A DNA stretch of 64,000 nt, from positions 62,001 to 126,000 of the forward strand of contig NZ_AUBA01000006.1 of NCBI RefSeq assembly GCF_000429005.1, given 5' to 3'. The DNA is from Novosphingobium acidiphilum DSM 19966. Its GTDB lineage: Bacteria; Pseudomonadota; Alphaproteobacteria; Sphingomonadales; Sphingomonadaceae. Every line of letters starts with the position of its first letter. Within the stretch, counting starts at the first letter, position 1. Both the position numbers and the translations under genes were made by a program. Below are positions 18,185 to 27,168 of this stretch, piece by piece. The notes beneath the pieces were generated by a model. That model ran no database searches. It was not told the origin of the DNA and was given only the letters and a program-made list of their open reading frames with translations.

Positions 18185-19087
18185 TCAGGCCTCGATCGCA
18201 ACGTACAGCCCCGGATTGGGATGGGCATGGGGCAGGGTCTGCGGGCCGCCGGTGCCAATGCCCCACTGGTCCATGACCAGCGGTGCAGGTACATGCACGG
18301 TCGGTGCGTGCGTGGCGAAATCCACCACATCCAGTTCGCTGGTATATTCGGCAACGAACCCGCCGGGGGTGACGAAATAGCTGAAGGTGTTGTTGCCGGC
18401 GGTGTGCCGTCCCGGCCCCCAGCCGATATCGATGCCTTTCACCTTCAGCCGGTGCGCGCCGCGCATCATGTCATCCAGCGTCGGCATGTCATAGGCGACA
18501 TGGTTCAGGCAGGGCGGACCGGGCAGAATCGCAAAGCGGTGGTGCGCATCGTTGCAGCGCAGGAAACACATGAAATCGCCCAACCAGTCGGACACCTTGA
18601 AGCCCAGCACATCGCAGAACCACGCCGCCAGCGCCTGATGGTCGGGCGAATGCAGCACGATATGGCTGATCCGTTCGGGCAAGCCTTCCCACCTGGACAA
18701 GGGCCGACCGGGGCCGCGCGCCACCCCGGCGCTGATTTCGAACTGCAGGCCATCGGGCGAAAAGAAGCGAAAGCCATAGCCGCCGCCCGGTGTGGTCAAT
18801 GCCTGGGGCGCATGGACGATCCGTCCGCCCGCGGCCGCAACCTTGTGCGCCAGTGCATCGACATCGGCGGCGGTTTCCGCGGCCAGCGCGATCACGTCGA
18901 TCCGGTTTTCCTCGGCCCGGCGCAGGCGCACCACGTGGTGTTCATCGTGGCCCGGCGTCTTGAACCAGGCCATGCCGTCGTCGCTGGGTACGCGGTCCAG
19001 CCCCCAGACATCGGCGTAAAAGGCGGCCTCGGCGTCGAAATCGACCACGCCATAGCCCACGTAACGGATCTCGGTCACTCGGCTCAT
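18185..19087 (-). CDS. Extradiol (catechol 2,3-type) dioxygenase, VOC superfamily
   Basis: This 300-aa protein has two vicinal-oxygen-chelate modules (residues ~5-115 and ~140-260), as in BphC/type I extradiol dioxygenases. Iron ligands fit His in ERISHIVLHS, His in PPCLNHVAYD and Glu in GGFVAEYTSELD in the second module. It would open a catechol ring next to the two hydroxyls. It is encoded 20 nt after the flavin monooxygenase and 3 nt before the C-C hydrolase, the usual order hydroxylation, ring cleavage, hydrolysis. The substrate is unknown. Confidence 0.92.
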   Translation of the reverse strand: MSRVTEIRYVGYGVVDFDAEAAFYADVWGLDRVPSDDGMAWFKTPGHDEHHVVRLRRAEENRIDVIALAAETAADVDALAHKVAAAGGRIVHAPQALTTPGGGYGFRFFSPDGLQFEISAGVARGPGRPLSRWEGLPERISHIVLHSPDHQALAAWFCDVLGFKVSDWLGDFMCFLRCNDAHHRFAILPGPPCLNHVAYDMPTLDDMMRGAHRLKVKGIDIGWGPGRHTAGNNTFSYFVTPGGFVAEYTSELDVVDFATHAPTVHVPAPLVMDQWGIGTGGPQTLPHAHPNPGLYVAIEA

Positions 19088-19107
19088 GCGATATTCCTTC
19101 GGATGGG

Positions 19108-20223
19108 TCAGATCGGTTGCGCCACGACATCGAACATTTCGGCGGTGGCTGCGGCGTTGTCGACCGGCGGGCCTTTGCCGATCTGGCCGTGGCAGATGGC
19201 CAGGCTTTTTTCGACGATATAGCGGCAGCGCTCGAACCGGCGGTCGCGGTACGCGGCAAAGGCCTGTTCGGGCGTGTCGGCGGCGGCGATTTCCTGCGCC
19301 AGCACCACGCTGTCCTCGATCGCCATGCCCGCGCCCTGGCCCAGGTGTGGCGTGGTGGCATGCACCGCATCGCCCAGCAGCACCACGCGGCCCTTGTGCC
19401 AGGGGCCGGTCACCAGATTGACCTCGAGCGGGCGATAGACGACGCCGTGGTCATCGGTGATTGTATCGGCCAGCGCCTGGATCGCAGGCGCGGTACCCGC
19501 CAGCTTTGCGCGCATCCGCGCGGCCAGACCTTCGGTGGGATAGCGCGGATTGTCGGGCTCGGGCGTGGTGACATACATGTACATCAGGCTTTCGCTGATC
19601 GGCACCAGGCCGACGCCGGTGGGCCCGTTGTAAACCTGCAAGGCATCAAGATCGGCGGGGCGCGGGAAATTGTACCGCCACACCGATTGGCCGGTGAATT
19701 CGGGCGCCTGGGCTTCGGGCAGCACGCGCGTGCGGGTGGTGGAATGGACCCCGTCGGCCGCGATCACCAGATCCCAGGTGCCGTGGCTGCCATCGGAAAA
19801 CGTGGCGTTGACCGCAGCACCCGTGTCGTCAAGAATTTGCGCGGTCAGGCCCAGCCGCACCTCGGCGCCGGCAGCGATTGCGGTATCGCCAAGCAAGGCG
19901 TGCAGCGCGGGCCGGCCGATGCCCAGATTGACCGGCAGCCCGGGCGCGACCGGATGGCCGGGTACGCGTGCCACTTTGTGCCCGCTGGGGATGAAGATTT
20001 CGACCGCGTCAAACCCGACACCGGCCGCAAGATAGCCCTCCAGAATACCCAGCGCCTGCGCCGCGCGCAGCACGTTCGATTGCTGGATGATGCCCACGCC
20101 ATAGACCGACCAGGTCGGATCGCGTTCGATCACCGTCACCGCATGGCCATCACGGCACAGCGCGATCGCGCTGGTCAGCCCGCCAATGCCGCCACCGATG
20201 ATCAGGATCCGCAAATTGTCCAA
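19108..20223 (-). CDS. FAD-dependent aromatic monooxygenase
   Basis: This 371-aa group A flavoprotein hydroxylase has the N-terminal GxGxxG Rossmann motif (ILIIGGGIGGLTSAIAL), the middle DG motif (VIAADGVHSTTR) and the GD motif (RVVLLGDAVHATTPHLGQG). It would use NAD(P)H and O2 to add a hydroxyl to an aromatic ring, producing the catechol for the next gene's dioxygenase. The start is a TTG: GGGGAG lies seven bases upstream and no ATG fits, so the TTG is probably real. It is the first structural gene after the LysR regulator, with a candidate operator in the gap. Confidence 0.91.
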   Translation of the reverse strand: MDNLRILIIGGGIGGLTSAIALCRDGHAVTVIERDPTWSVYGVGIIQQSNVLRAAQALGILEGYLAAGVGFDAVEIFIPSGHKVARVPGHPVAPGLPVNLGIGRPALHALLGDTAIAAGAEVRLGLTAQILDDTGAAVNATFSDGSHGTWDLVIAADGVHSTTRTRVLPEAQAPEFTGQSVWRYNFPRPADLDALQVYNGPTGVGLVPISESLMYMYVTTPEPDNPRYPTEGLAARMRAKLAGTAPAIQALADTITDDHGVVYRPLEVNLVTGPWHKGRVVLLGDAVHATTPHLGQGAGMAIEDSVVLAQEIAAADTPEQAFAAYRDRRFERCRYIVEKSLAICHGQIGKGPPVDNAAATAEMFDVVAQPI

Positions 20224-20305
20224 CGTCGCTCTCCCCGCGGGCGCTTCGCATGCGCCCCGGACCGTAGAATAGGCGCTGGGTCAGTGATCTGTAAAAATCA
20301 TTAGA

Positions 20306-20324
20306 ATTATGCCTATGCATCAAT
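20306..20324. promoter_or_regulatory. Candidate LysR-type operator upstream of the catabolic operon
   Basis: This 19-bp dyad of form ATTNATGCNTANGCATNAAT (T-N11-A-like core ATGC-CTAT-GCAT) is AT-rich against a GC-rich background. It begins 83 bp upstream of the monooxygenase start and 6 bp downstream of the lysR stop. The position and symmetry fit a LysR-type recognition site. Confidence 0.5.
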
Positions 20325-20329
20325 TCAAT

Positions 20330-21238
20330 TCATGCCGTGGCCAACGCCGCCATACGCAGTTCCTCGCGCAGCCAGATCAGGCCGCCATCGTCGCGGCGCG
20401 ATTCGTGAAACTGCACCATTTCGCGCAGGCGCGGAAACGGGAAGGGCATCGGCACGAACGCCAGATCGAATTGCGGCATCATCGCGCGCACCAGGCGTTT
20501 GTGCAGCACCGCCAGGCGATCGGTGCGCTGGACAAACCATGGCACGCTGGCAAACGAGGCGACCTCGATCTCGATCCGGCGCTGGCGGCCCATGCGCGCC
20601 AGCTGGGTATCGGCAAAAGTCGCCGCGCGCTGTGCGCCCAGCGCAACGCCGACATGGCCGGCGGCAAAGAACAGATCTTCGGTCAGGCCGCCGTCCATCG
20701 CCGGATTGCCCCTCCACCCGACCACGGCCTGTTCCTCTTCGTACAGGAAATCCGACGGATGCCATGGTGCCAGCAATTGCTCGGGTGCGATCAACAGGTC
20801 GATCCGGCCGTTTTCCAGATCTTCGGCGTTGGTTTCCGAAGGCAATTGCACCTCCAGCTGGATGCCCGGGGCGCGCGCGCGCAGCCGCGCGGCCAGTTCG
20901 ACCAGCACCGCCACCATGACATAGTCCGAGGCGTTGATGCGGAACCGCCGCGACGAGGTGGCCGGATCAAACCCCGCCGGGGTCGCAATGGCGTGGGTCA
21001 CCTGGGTCAGCGCGCGCTGGATCTGGGGGTAGAGCGCCTCGGCAAAGGGGGTGGGATGCATCCGCTTGCCCACTTGTACCAGCATCGGATCGCCGAAATA
21101 GGTGCGCAACCGGCGCAGCGCCGCGCTGGCGGCGGGCTGGGTCAGGCTCAGCCGCTCGCCAGTGCGTGTCACGCTGCGCGTTTCCATCAGCGTGGCAAAC
21201 ACCACCAGCAGGTTGAGATCGAGTTCCTTGAAACGCAT
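20330..21238 (-). CDS. LysR-family regulator of the aromatic operon
   Basis: This 302-aa protein has an N-terminal winged HTH (LNLLVVFATLMETRSVTRTGERLSLTQPAASAALRRLR, quoted here only as the segment at residues ~8-45; the key part is LTQPAASAALRRL) and a substrate-binding domain of the NodD/LinR-like type from residue ~95. It is encoded on the same strand and directly upstream of the catabolic operon, so it probably controls it in response to the substrate or an intermediate. The ATG at MRFKELDL is the usual LysR start; an in-frame GTG two codons earlier is possible. Confidence 0.92.
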   Translation of the reverse strand: MRFKELDLNLLVVFATLMETRSVTRTGERLSLTQPAASAALRRLRTYFGDPMLVQVGKRMHPTPFAEALYPQIQRALTQVTHAIATPAGFDPATSSRRFRINASDYVMVAVLVELAARLRARAPGIQLEVQLPSETNAEDLENGRIDLLIAPEQLLAPWHPSDFLYEEEQAVVGWRGNPAMDGGLTEDLFFAAGHVGVALGAQRAATFADTQLARMGRQRRIEIEVASFASVPWFVQRTDRLAVLHKRLVRAMMPQFDLAFVPMPFPFPRLREMVQFHESRRDDGGLIWLREELRMAALATA

Positions 21239-21318
21239 GGTCACAAATCCGGATTATGGTTCGCCGTTGCAACCATAGATCAGGATTGGCAAAACTGAAG
21301 CCGGTACGCTGCGCGGGA

Positions 21319-21771
21319 TCAATCCTTTTCGCGGTACTTTTCGTGGCATGCCTTGCAGGTGCCGCCCAGCGTGGCCAGCGCGGCGCCGGTGGCGGCCAGG
21401 TCGTTGCCCTGCGCGGCCGCGCCAAAGGCCTTGGCCGCGGCCGAGAAATCGCCCGCCGCCTTGGCAAAACCTGCCGGATCGGTCCAGATTTCGGCCTTGG
21501 CGCCGGTCTTGGTGGGGCCGCCGGCGCCGGTTCCGGCAGGGAACCAGGTGGCCAGCTTGTCGGCGTTGCCCGCGATGACCTGGGCATTGGCGCGGATCAG
21601 CACTGCATCGGGTGATCCCGACTTGAAGCTTTCGGCAGAGCTTTTCATCGCCTTGCCCATCGCCTTCAGACTGGTCTGCCGCGCCTCGATCACGTCGGCC
21701 GGCGTGGCCGAACGGGCCACGACGGCGGTGCCCAGGACAAGCGTTGCGGTCATCAGCAAAAACGTGCGCAT
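21319..21771 (-). CDS. Cytochrome c' (class II)
   Basis: This 150-aa periplasmic protein has a cleaved signal peptide (to about ARSA) followed by a four-helix-bundle sequence. The haem motif CKACH is close to the C-terminus, as in cytochromes c', with the following Lys-Tyr-Arg typical of the family. Earlier helix landmarks are EARQTSLKAMGKAMK and FAKAAGDFSAAAKAF. Class II cytochromes bind NO or transfer electrons in the periplasm. Nothing adjacent fixes the role. The start has a clear AAGGAGAC ribosome site. Confidence 0.93.
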   Translation of the reverse strand: MRTFLLMTATLVLGTAVVARSATPADVIEARQTSLKAMGKAMKSSAESFKSGSPDAVLIRANAQVIAGNADKLATWFPAGTGAGGPTKTGAKAEIWTDPAGFAKAAGDFSAAAKAFGAAAQGNDLAATGAALATLGGTCKACHEKYREKD

Positions 21772-22030
21772 GAGTGTCTCCTTTCGAAAGGCCGCGGCAG
21801 AACACCGGTGTCCGGTCTTTGGCCAAGCCTGCCCGAAATATGCGCCCGGTCAAGGCGGGTTGGACGCTGCGCGTTATGTGCGATCGGATGTCTTAACCAT
21901 CAACGGCAAGCATCCTTTTATCACAATCGTCTAGATCTGCGTTCAAATACAGGGTTGGCCCGGCCTGCAAGGACGGCGATCGATCCTGCCCTGGCACGCC
22001 GAGTGCCGCGATCGACTGGTGTCAGATGTC

Positions 22031-22375
22031 ATGATCAAGGCGTACGTATTGCGATCAAGCATGGCGATGTGCATGGCCGTTGCGGCCATGCCGGCACTTG
22101 GGCTGGGCGGATGCACGCAGTCGTCGCAAAACGCTGATCTGGAAAAGCGCCTGGCCGATGCAGACGCGCGCACGGCCGCTGCGGAAAAGCGGCTGGCGGC
22201 CGCGACGCATGCGGGCGACCCGCGTGGCTTTGCAACGATCGCGCCGGCAACCCTGCCGCAGCCCCACGCGGCGAACGACGCAATCCCTGTGGATGCGGGC
22301 AACGGATCGTCGATGGACACCCATTACGCGCCTTATCGGGACACCGGCTCGGGGCCGAACAAAGACGTGCCCTGA
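22031..22375 (+). CDS. Small lipoprotein with a short coiled coil, unknown function
   Basis: This predicted 114-aa protein has a signal peptide ending in a lipobox (ALGLGGC), then a short charged coiled coil (LEKRLADADARTAAAEKRLA) and a proline/histidine-containing polar tail. I do not recognise the family. The frame is supported by the signal sequence and by a terminator hairpin shortly after the stop. A GTG four codons upstream could be the start; there is no strong ribosome site for either. Confidence 0.62.
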   Translation: MIKAYVLRSSMAMCMAVAAMPALGLGGCTQSSQNADLEKRLADADARTAAAEKRLAAATHAGDPRGFATIAPATLPQPHAANDAIPVDAGNGSSMDTHYAPYRDTGSGPNKDVP

Positions 22376-22443
22376 CCCCGGCACCAGACACCGCCCGGGC
22401 GCGGGCAAGGCCGGCGCATGGCCGGTATCATTGCATGAAACAT

Positions 22444-22477
22444 GATGCCCCTGCGGTCCTTCGGCCACAGGGGCATC
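22444..22477. terminator. Hairpin between the convergent lipoprotein and tadG-like genes
   Basis: The 10-bp arms GATGCCCCTG and CAGGGGCATC are perfect complements around a 14-nt partly paired loop. The T-run after it is weak on both strands. Its position between two convergent genes suits a bidirectional terminator. Confidence 0.6.
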
Positions 22478-22525
22478 GTTGTATCTGGCGCCGGTCTTTC
22501 GCGGCGATGATTGCAGCGGACCGGT

Positions 22526-24208
22526 TCAGCTGACGATATAGGCGCTTTGCACCACGGCGGCGAACAGCTGCTGCAACGCCGGCACGATCGACTGGCCCTG
22601 GCTGACCTGGTAGAACAGCGGCGTTCCGCTGGCATTGGGCGATGCGCAGGACTGCAAGGCGGCCGCCACCTGGTCGGTGGGGGTCAGCACCGAGGCGTAG
22701 CTGGGATACTGGGTCTGGATCGAACTGGCCAGGTACTGCGTGTAGATCACCGCGATCTTGATGCCGCGCGCCTTGATCGCGTTACATTGCGCCAGTTCGG
22801 CCGTGGTGAAAGTCCCGCGGTTAGTCCCATACATATCGTCGTAGCCATCGGTGATCAGAAACAGCACATCCTGCGGCGTACTGCCCGTTTGCCCCGTGCC
22901 GGGATTGGGTATCAGCGTGCTCATCGTCGACAGCATGTTCGGGTTGTCGGTGGTATCCCCGTTGGGCGATTGATTGGGGCACGAAACCGTGGTCACACAG
23001 GTCGAATTGACCCAGCGCGGCACCGGGATCTTGGGTGGGGCAAAGGCCGTTGCGCTGTTCAAGGTGGTCATCGCTGTCATCTGCACGACCGCCGTGCCCG
23101 AAATCTGCGACGCGCCGCTGGGCAATGACGGATAGAGGTTCTGCGGGTCGCTGACCTTGTTGTTGTAGAAAAATTCCTGCAAGGCATACGTCGCGTTGTT
23201 GGTCTGCGACACGCCGTAGGCATAAGGCCCGATCGCCTGTACCGCATTGGATGCGTCGTCGATCCGCAACTCGATATTGGAGTTGCCGGGATAGAGTACG
23301 GAAAAGTTTTCCACGGCCCAATAGCCGTCGGCCCATTGCCCCGAAATCGTGGTCTTGGAACACCCCTGGTTGGTTGTCGCCATCGAGACCGAGGTGGCAG
23401 TTGTGCCGTCAGAGCCGGCGCAAACCTGATAATTGGTCAGCAGATTGTTACCCGGATCGTAAACTTTGGTCACGTCGGTGGGGCTGACCCACATGAAATA
23501 TTGCGACCCGGTCATCGACGGCGAGGTATAGGGGCTGTCGGGAATCCACGCGACATAGCCTGACGTGGTTTTGCCCGGCCAAAGGTTGGTGACCTGGTAG
23601 CTGTAGCTGGTCTGCGGCAGCCGGTTGTGACACGTAAATGCGCAGCCGCCGTCGCTGGTGGTGGTGGTCTGTTGCAGCTCCGAAATACCGGCGGCCGAAT
23701 CCGGGATCAGCATCGAAGGCGAATTGTCGACCATGATGTAGAAATTGATATTTGGCGGCTGCGATGCCGCAGTCGATGCCGACCCCGACAGCGCCAGCGA
23801 GGGCAGCCCCAGGAAATTGGCAAAAAGATTGGTCGAATTGGCGGTCCAGGTGATCGTGACATTGCGCAGGCCGCCGATGCCGCTGCCGGTCGTGACCGAG
23901 GGTGTCATCGTGATGCCGGTCAGCCCGCTCAAGCTGGCGACCTGGGCGTTCCACATCGCGGTGGCTGCCGTCTGGGCGGTGGCATTGGTCTGATAGATCA
24001 TCGACGGGTCAACCGCGGTCAACGCCGCCGCATCGGCGATGGCATTGAGCTCGGTCTGCGCCGCCTCGGCACGGCTGTAGTCCACGACAAAACCGAATGC
24101 GAAACACAACGTCAGCATCGCGAGCGCGGTCATCACCAGAACATTGCCGTCGCGGTTCCGCCGCAAGTGCCCCAGCAATCGTGATGTGCGGATCGAAATC
24201 ATCTGCAT
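22526..24208 (-). CDS. TadG-like pilus assembly protein with vWA domain
   Basis: This 560-aa protein has the TadE/TadG N-terminus: a basic stretch, then one hydrophobic helix (NVLVMTALAMLTLCFAFGFV) and VDYSRAEAAQTELNAIADAAAL, which is a TadG hallmark. From residue ~150 it continues into a von Willebrand A-like domain with a MIDAS-type DNSPSM, and later FLITDGYDD. The region is Ser/Thr/Asn-rich and has several Cys pairs, fitting an envelope-exposed protein. It is the last of three co-directional genes with two smaller TadE-like proteins, 4 nt after the second. In Tad systems TadE, TadF and TadG are minor pseudopilins or envelope parts of type IVc pili. The rest of the machinery is not in this window. 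Confidence 0.88.
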   Translation of the reverse strand: MQMISIRTSRLLGHLRRNRDGNVLVMTALAMLTLCFAFGFVVDYSRAEAAQTELNAIADAAALTAVDPSMIYQTNATAQTAATAMWNAQVASLSGLTGITMTPSVTTGSGIGGLRNVTITWTANSTNLFANFLGLPSLALSGSASTAASQPPNINFYIMVDNSPSMLIPDSAAGISELQQTTTTSDGGCAFTCHNRLPQTSYSYQVTNLWPGKTTSGYVAWIPDSPYTSPSMTGSQYFMWVSPTDVTKVYDPGNNLLTNYQVCAGSDGTTATSVSMATTNQGCSKTTISGQWADGYWAVENFSVLYPGNSNIELRIDDASNAVQAIGPYAYGVSQTNNATYALQEFFYNNKVSDPQNLYPSLPSGASQISGTAVVQMTAMTTLNSATAFAPPKIPVPRWVNSTCVTTVSCPNQSPNGDTTDNPNMLSTMSTLIPNPGTGQTGSTPQDVLFLITDGYDDMYGTNRGTFTTAELAQCNAIKARGIKIAVIYTQYLASSIQTQYPSYASVLTPTDQVAAALQSCASPNASGTPLFYQVSQGQSIVPALQQLFAAVVQSAYIVS

Positions 24209-24212
24209 GGCC

Positions 24213-24866
24213 TCAGAACAATCGTGGATTCATGTAGAGAATGGTGCTCAGCGGCACGGTGGCGGGAAAGCCGAAGCCGGGCAGGGGCTGGTAGGTGTAA
24301 TCAACCTCGGCCAGGTACAGATAACCACCCGCCGTACCGACTTGCGTTTTCTGCGCGGTGGTGGCGGAATAGTTCTGGCATACATCGCTGCCATCGGGTG
24401 AGGTCGGCACCGATGGCGTGGTTGTCATGTTGGCAGGCAAGGCGATGACGCTGCTGCTGCTCAGCGATCCGGCGGTCAGCACCGGTGTGGTCGATTTCGC
24501 GTTGCCCGATGAATCATAGGTTATCGCCTGCGTCCAGATGACATAGGCATGCGTGGCATCGCAGATCCGCACCAGCGCAACGTTTTCGACAGCATGCGAA
24601 GTGCTGTAGGGTGTCAGGGTGATCCCCGCTGCGGTCAGGATTGCGGTGGCATCGGTGCTCGACGGGCTTGATGCGATCACCGAGGGCGAATAGCTGCGGC
24701 TCATCAAATCGACCAGCGTGCGTGTCGCGATCGACACCTTGCGGCTGCACGAAACCTCGTCAACCGCGACATAGCTGCCGATATAGAGCACCGCCAAGAC
24801 CGGCAGGCAGATCGCGAATTCCAGCATGGCCGATGCGCGCGTGTCGCCAAGCAGCCGCCTCAGCAT
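24213..24866 (-). CDS. TadE-like pseudopilin protein (second)
   Basis: This 217-aa protein opens with the TadE signature: a short basic leader, LLGDTRASAMLEFAICLPVLAVLYIGSY (residues ~4-31, with the glutamate in the helix start), then a Ser/Thr-rich extracytoplasmic part with two Cys. The start codon lies within the end of the upstream gene (7-nt overlap), so the two are coupled. It is the middle gene of the TadE-TadE-TadG set. Confidence 0.86.
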   Translation of the reverse strand: MLRRLLGDTRASAMLEFAICLPVLAVLYIGSYVAVDEVSCSRKVSIATRTLVDLMSRSYSPSVIASSPSSTDATAILTAAGITLTPYSTSHAVENVALVRICDATHAYVIWTQAITYDSSGNAKSTTPVLTAGSLSSSSVIALPANMTTTPSVPTSPDGSDVCQNYSATTAQKTQVGTAGGYLYLAEVDYTYQPLPGFGFPATVPLSTILYMNPRLF

Positions 24867-25591
24867 GTCGTCTGCCCCGTCGGGCAGGGGTAGGTTTCGG
24901 TATCGATCACTTCGGTCGCGGTCAGAATGCGATTGTTGGCCGACGTATTGCCCATGTTGAGACCCAGCGGCCCCGTCACCGTCGGCCACAGATACAGCAA
25001 TTGTACCACCAGGATCTGGTTCTGGGTGGTGCCGCCGGACGAAGTTGAAAAGCTGGTGCCGGTGATATTGCCGTTGCTGTCGACGCTGAGTGTCACCGGT
25101 GCGGTCGATGCGTTGGAAAAGCTGCTGGCCGGCGCGACATTGACATAGAGATTGCTGCAACTCAGCAGCGGCGGCAGCAGGCTGCCGCTGCCATAGGTTG
25201 TCGGCGTGCTGGCATTGGCCGTGGCGTTGTACGTCAGGGTTCCGCAAATCGCGTTGGTAAATTGCGTGGCCGTCATGCCGGTGTTCTTGGTCGAGCCACT
25301 GTAGGACTGAAACGTCTGCGCCTGGCCTGTCAGCAGCTGGCGTGCCGCGCTTTCGGCCGCGGTTTCCAGCGCTTCCTGCGCCAGATAGATCAGCAGCGTG
25401 TTGGTGATCGCCAGCAACAGGGCAATGAATGCCGGCGCCAGCAGCGCAAATTCAAGCGCCGCACCGGCCTCGTCATCGCGCAGCAGCCGCCGCCGATCGG
25501 ACGCGCCGGCGCGTCGTCCATGCCGTGCGGGCCTTTCCGGGTTGCGGAAAAGCGCTGCAATTGTGCCAAGAATGGGTGCCCGTACAGCCAT
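24860..25591 (-). CDS. TadE-like pseudopilin protein (first)
   Basis: This 243-aa protein has a 50-residue basic leader, then the TadE motif RDDEAGAALEFALLAPAFIA and a transmembrane helix through residue ~85. A periplasmic Ser/Thr/Asn-rich region follows, with Cys residues near the end. GAAG stands nine bases before the chosen ATG; an upstream in-frame ATG adds 18 residues without a ribosome site. It is the first gene of the cassette. Confidence 0.85.
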   Translation of the reverse strand: MAVRAPILGTIAALFRNPERPARHGRRAGASDRRRLLRDDEAGAALEFALLAPAFIALLLAITNTLLIYLAQEALETAAESAARQLLTGQAQTFQSYSGSTKNTGMTATQFTNAICGTLTYNATANASTPTTYGSGSLLPPLLSCSNLYVNVAPASSFSNASTAPVTLSVDSNGNITGTSFSTSSGGTTQNQILVVQLLYLWPTVTGPLGLNMGNTSANNRILTATEVIDTETYPCPTGQTTC

Positions 25592-25729
25592 GACCGGGAC
25601 TTCTACGCGGGCAGGCGTTAAATTTTGGTTTGTAAGCCAGGCCATCCGTGGTCGCAGCGGCGGCCTGCGCGGCGATAAACATGGTTAACCGCGGCCGATT
25701 GCCCGCGTCTGCCGGCAGTGCGCGTTTTC

Positions 25730-27031
25730 CTATCGCGACGGGCGTTCCAGCCCGTGGCCGTCGGGGCCGGTTTCGTGCCGCCACAGCGCGATGACCGACG
25801 CCAGTGCCGCCAGGCTGATCGCTCCGAAAAACACCAGCACCACGCCATATCCGGCCGGATTTGCAGGGCCGGCCCCGGCACGATCGGCAAAATAGCCCGC
25901 GCCCAGGTTCGCCGCGCCGATGCCCAGCGCCTGGATCAGCGTAATCAGGCCAAGCGCTGTGCCCAGCTGTTCCCGCGCAACGATCATCGTCGTCGCCGGC
26001 CAGATCACCGCGGGCACCAGCGACCAGCTGATCCCCATCAGCACGGTCGACAGCCATGGCGACAAATCGGTCAGCCCCAGCACCGCCAGGGTGACGGGCA
26101 GCAACACGGTGCCAAATACCAGCATCAGCGCGCGATGCCCGAACCGGTCGGCCAGCACCCCGAACAGCGGCGTGGCAAAGATTGCCGCGACAAACACCCA
26201 CGAATTGCTGAGTGCTGCGGCCTGCAGCGTCATGTTCTTGGCATGCTGAAAATATTCGACCGCATAGGTCTGGCGGAACGGAAAGAAGACCGAGGCATAC
26301 AGCACGTGCAGCGCCAGGATGTACCAATATGCCGCGCCAAACCGCAGCCGGGCCCAGCCCTGCGGCACCGGCAGAGGCCGGTCGCCAGGTGATGCGGCGC
26401 GCTGCGGGCGATGCGGATCGAGCAGCCAGAACACCGTGGCCGCCGCCAGACCCAGCGCGGCAATCCCCGCACCCAGCCACAGCGGCGGCTGCCAGCCCGC
26501 ATCGTAAAGCGGCTTTGCCCAGGTTGACGAGCTGTTGCACAGTGCCGACCCGACCCGCGCCATCGACAGCCACAGCGCGGTGGCCAGCGCAATGCCCTTG
26601 CGCGGAAACCACAGCGCCAGCCCCGCGATCAGCGCCATGAAAATGGCACCTTCCGCCACGCCAAAGATCAGCCGCCCCAGCCACATCAGCCAATAGGGCG
26701 ATCCGATCGCGGTCAGGCAGGCGCCGATCAGCCCGATCGCGGCGGTCCACAATGCCATGCGCGCCGCGCCATAGCGATCGATCATGACCCCGCCGACCAG
26801 CGCCAGCACCACGCTGGGCCAGTAGATCGCAGCATTCAGGCTGCCGATCTGGCTTTGCGTAAAGCCGCGCTGGCGGATCAGCAGATCGGCAATGTCGCCG
26901 ATCACATCGGTTTCGTAATACGTCGCCAGAATGGCCAGCGCCGCCACCACCAGCGCCAGCCAGCGCAGCGGGATCGCCGGCAGGTCCGGATCGGACGCAT
27001 GCCCGTCCGCAGTATCAGCAACCCCCGCCAC
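25730..27031 (-). CDS. MFS transporter, ACS-like
   Basis: This 433-aa protein has about 12 transmembrane helices. The first half holds the loop GGVMIDRYGAARMAL (motif A-like) and the second half FGVLADRFGHRAL. The YYETDVIGDIADLL region near the first helix resembles anion:cation symporters and related carriers of organic acids. The start is GTG, preceded by GGGGGGA. It is a single gene: the TadE cassette lies downstream and GFA is divergent. The substrate is unknown. Confidence 0.87.
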   Translation of the reverse strand: MAGVADTADGHASDPDLPAIPLRWLALVVAALAILATYYETDVIGDIADLLIRQRGFTQSQIGSLNAAIYWPSVVLALVGGVMIDRYGAARMALWTAAIGLIGACLTAIGSPYWLMWLGRLIFGVAEGAIFMALIAGLALWFPRKGIALATALWLSMARVGSALCNSSSTWAKPLYDAGWQPPLWLGAGIAALGLAAATVFWLLDPHRPQRAASPGDRPLPVPQGWARLRFGAAYWYILALHVLYASVFFPFRQTYAVEYFQHAKNMTLQAAALSNSWVFVAAIFATPLFGVLADRFGHRALMLVFGTVLLPVTLAVLGLTDLSPWLSTVLMGISWSLVPAVIWPATTMIVAREQLGTALGLITLIQALGIGAANLGAGYFADRAGAGPANPAGYGVVLVFFGAISLAALASVIALWRHETGPDGHGLERPSR

Positions 27032-27168
27032 GTATATCCCCCCAAGAACAGTGCGATCACGCTATGGGCGCAATCCCGCGCTGTCTAGGCGGCAATGGCC
27101 ACCCGTCGGTAATCGGTTGCGCAATCAACCGGCCGGATTAGGATGCAGGTGGTCAGCGGAGGCGAACC

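Noticed and set aside
17090..19222. 710-codon plus-strand open frame across the catabolic operon
   Set aside because: It spans three genes with recognisable catalytic motifs on the other strand; its composition is His/Gly/Arg-rich shadow sequence.
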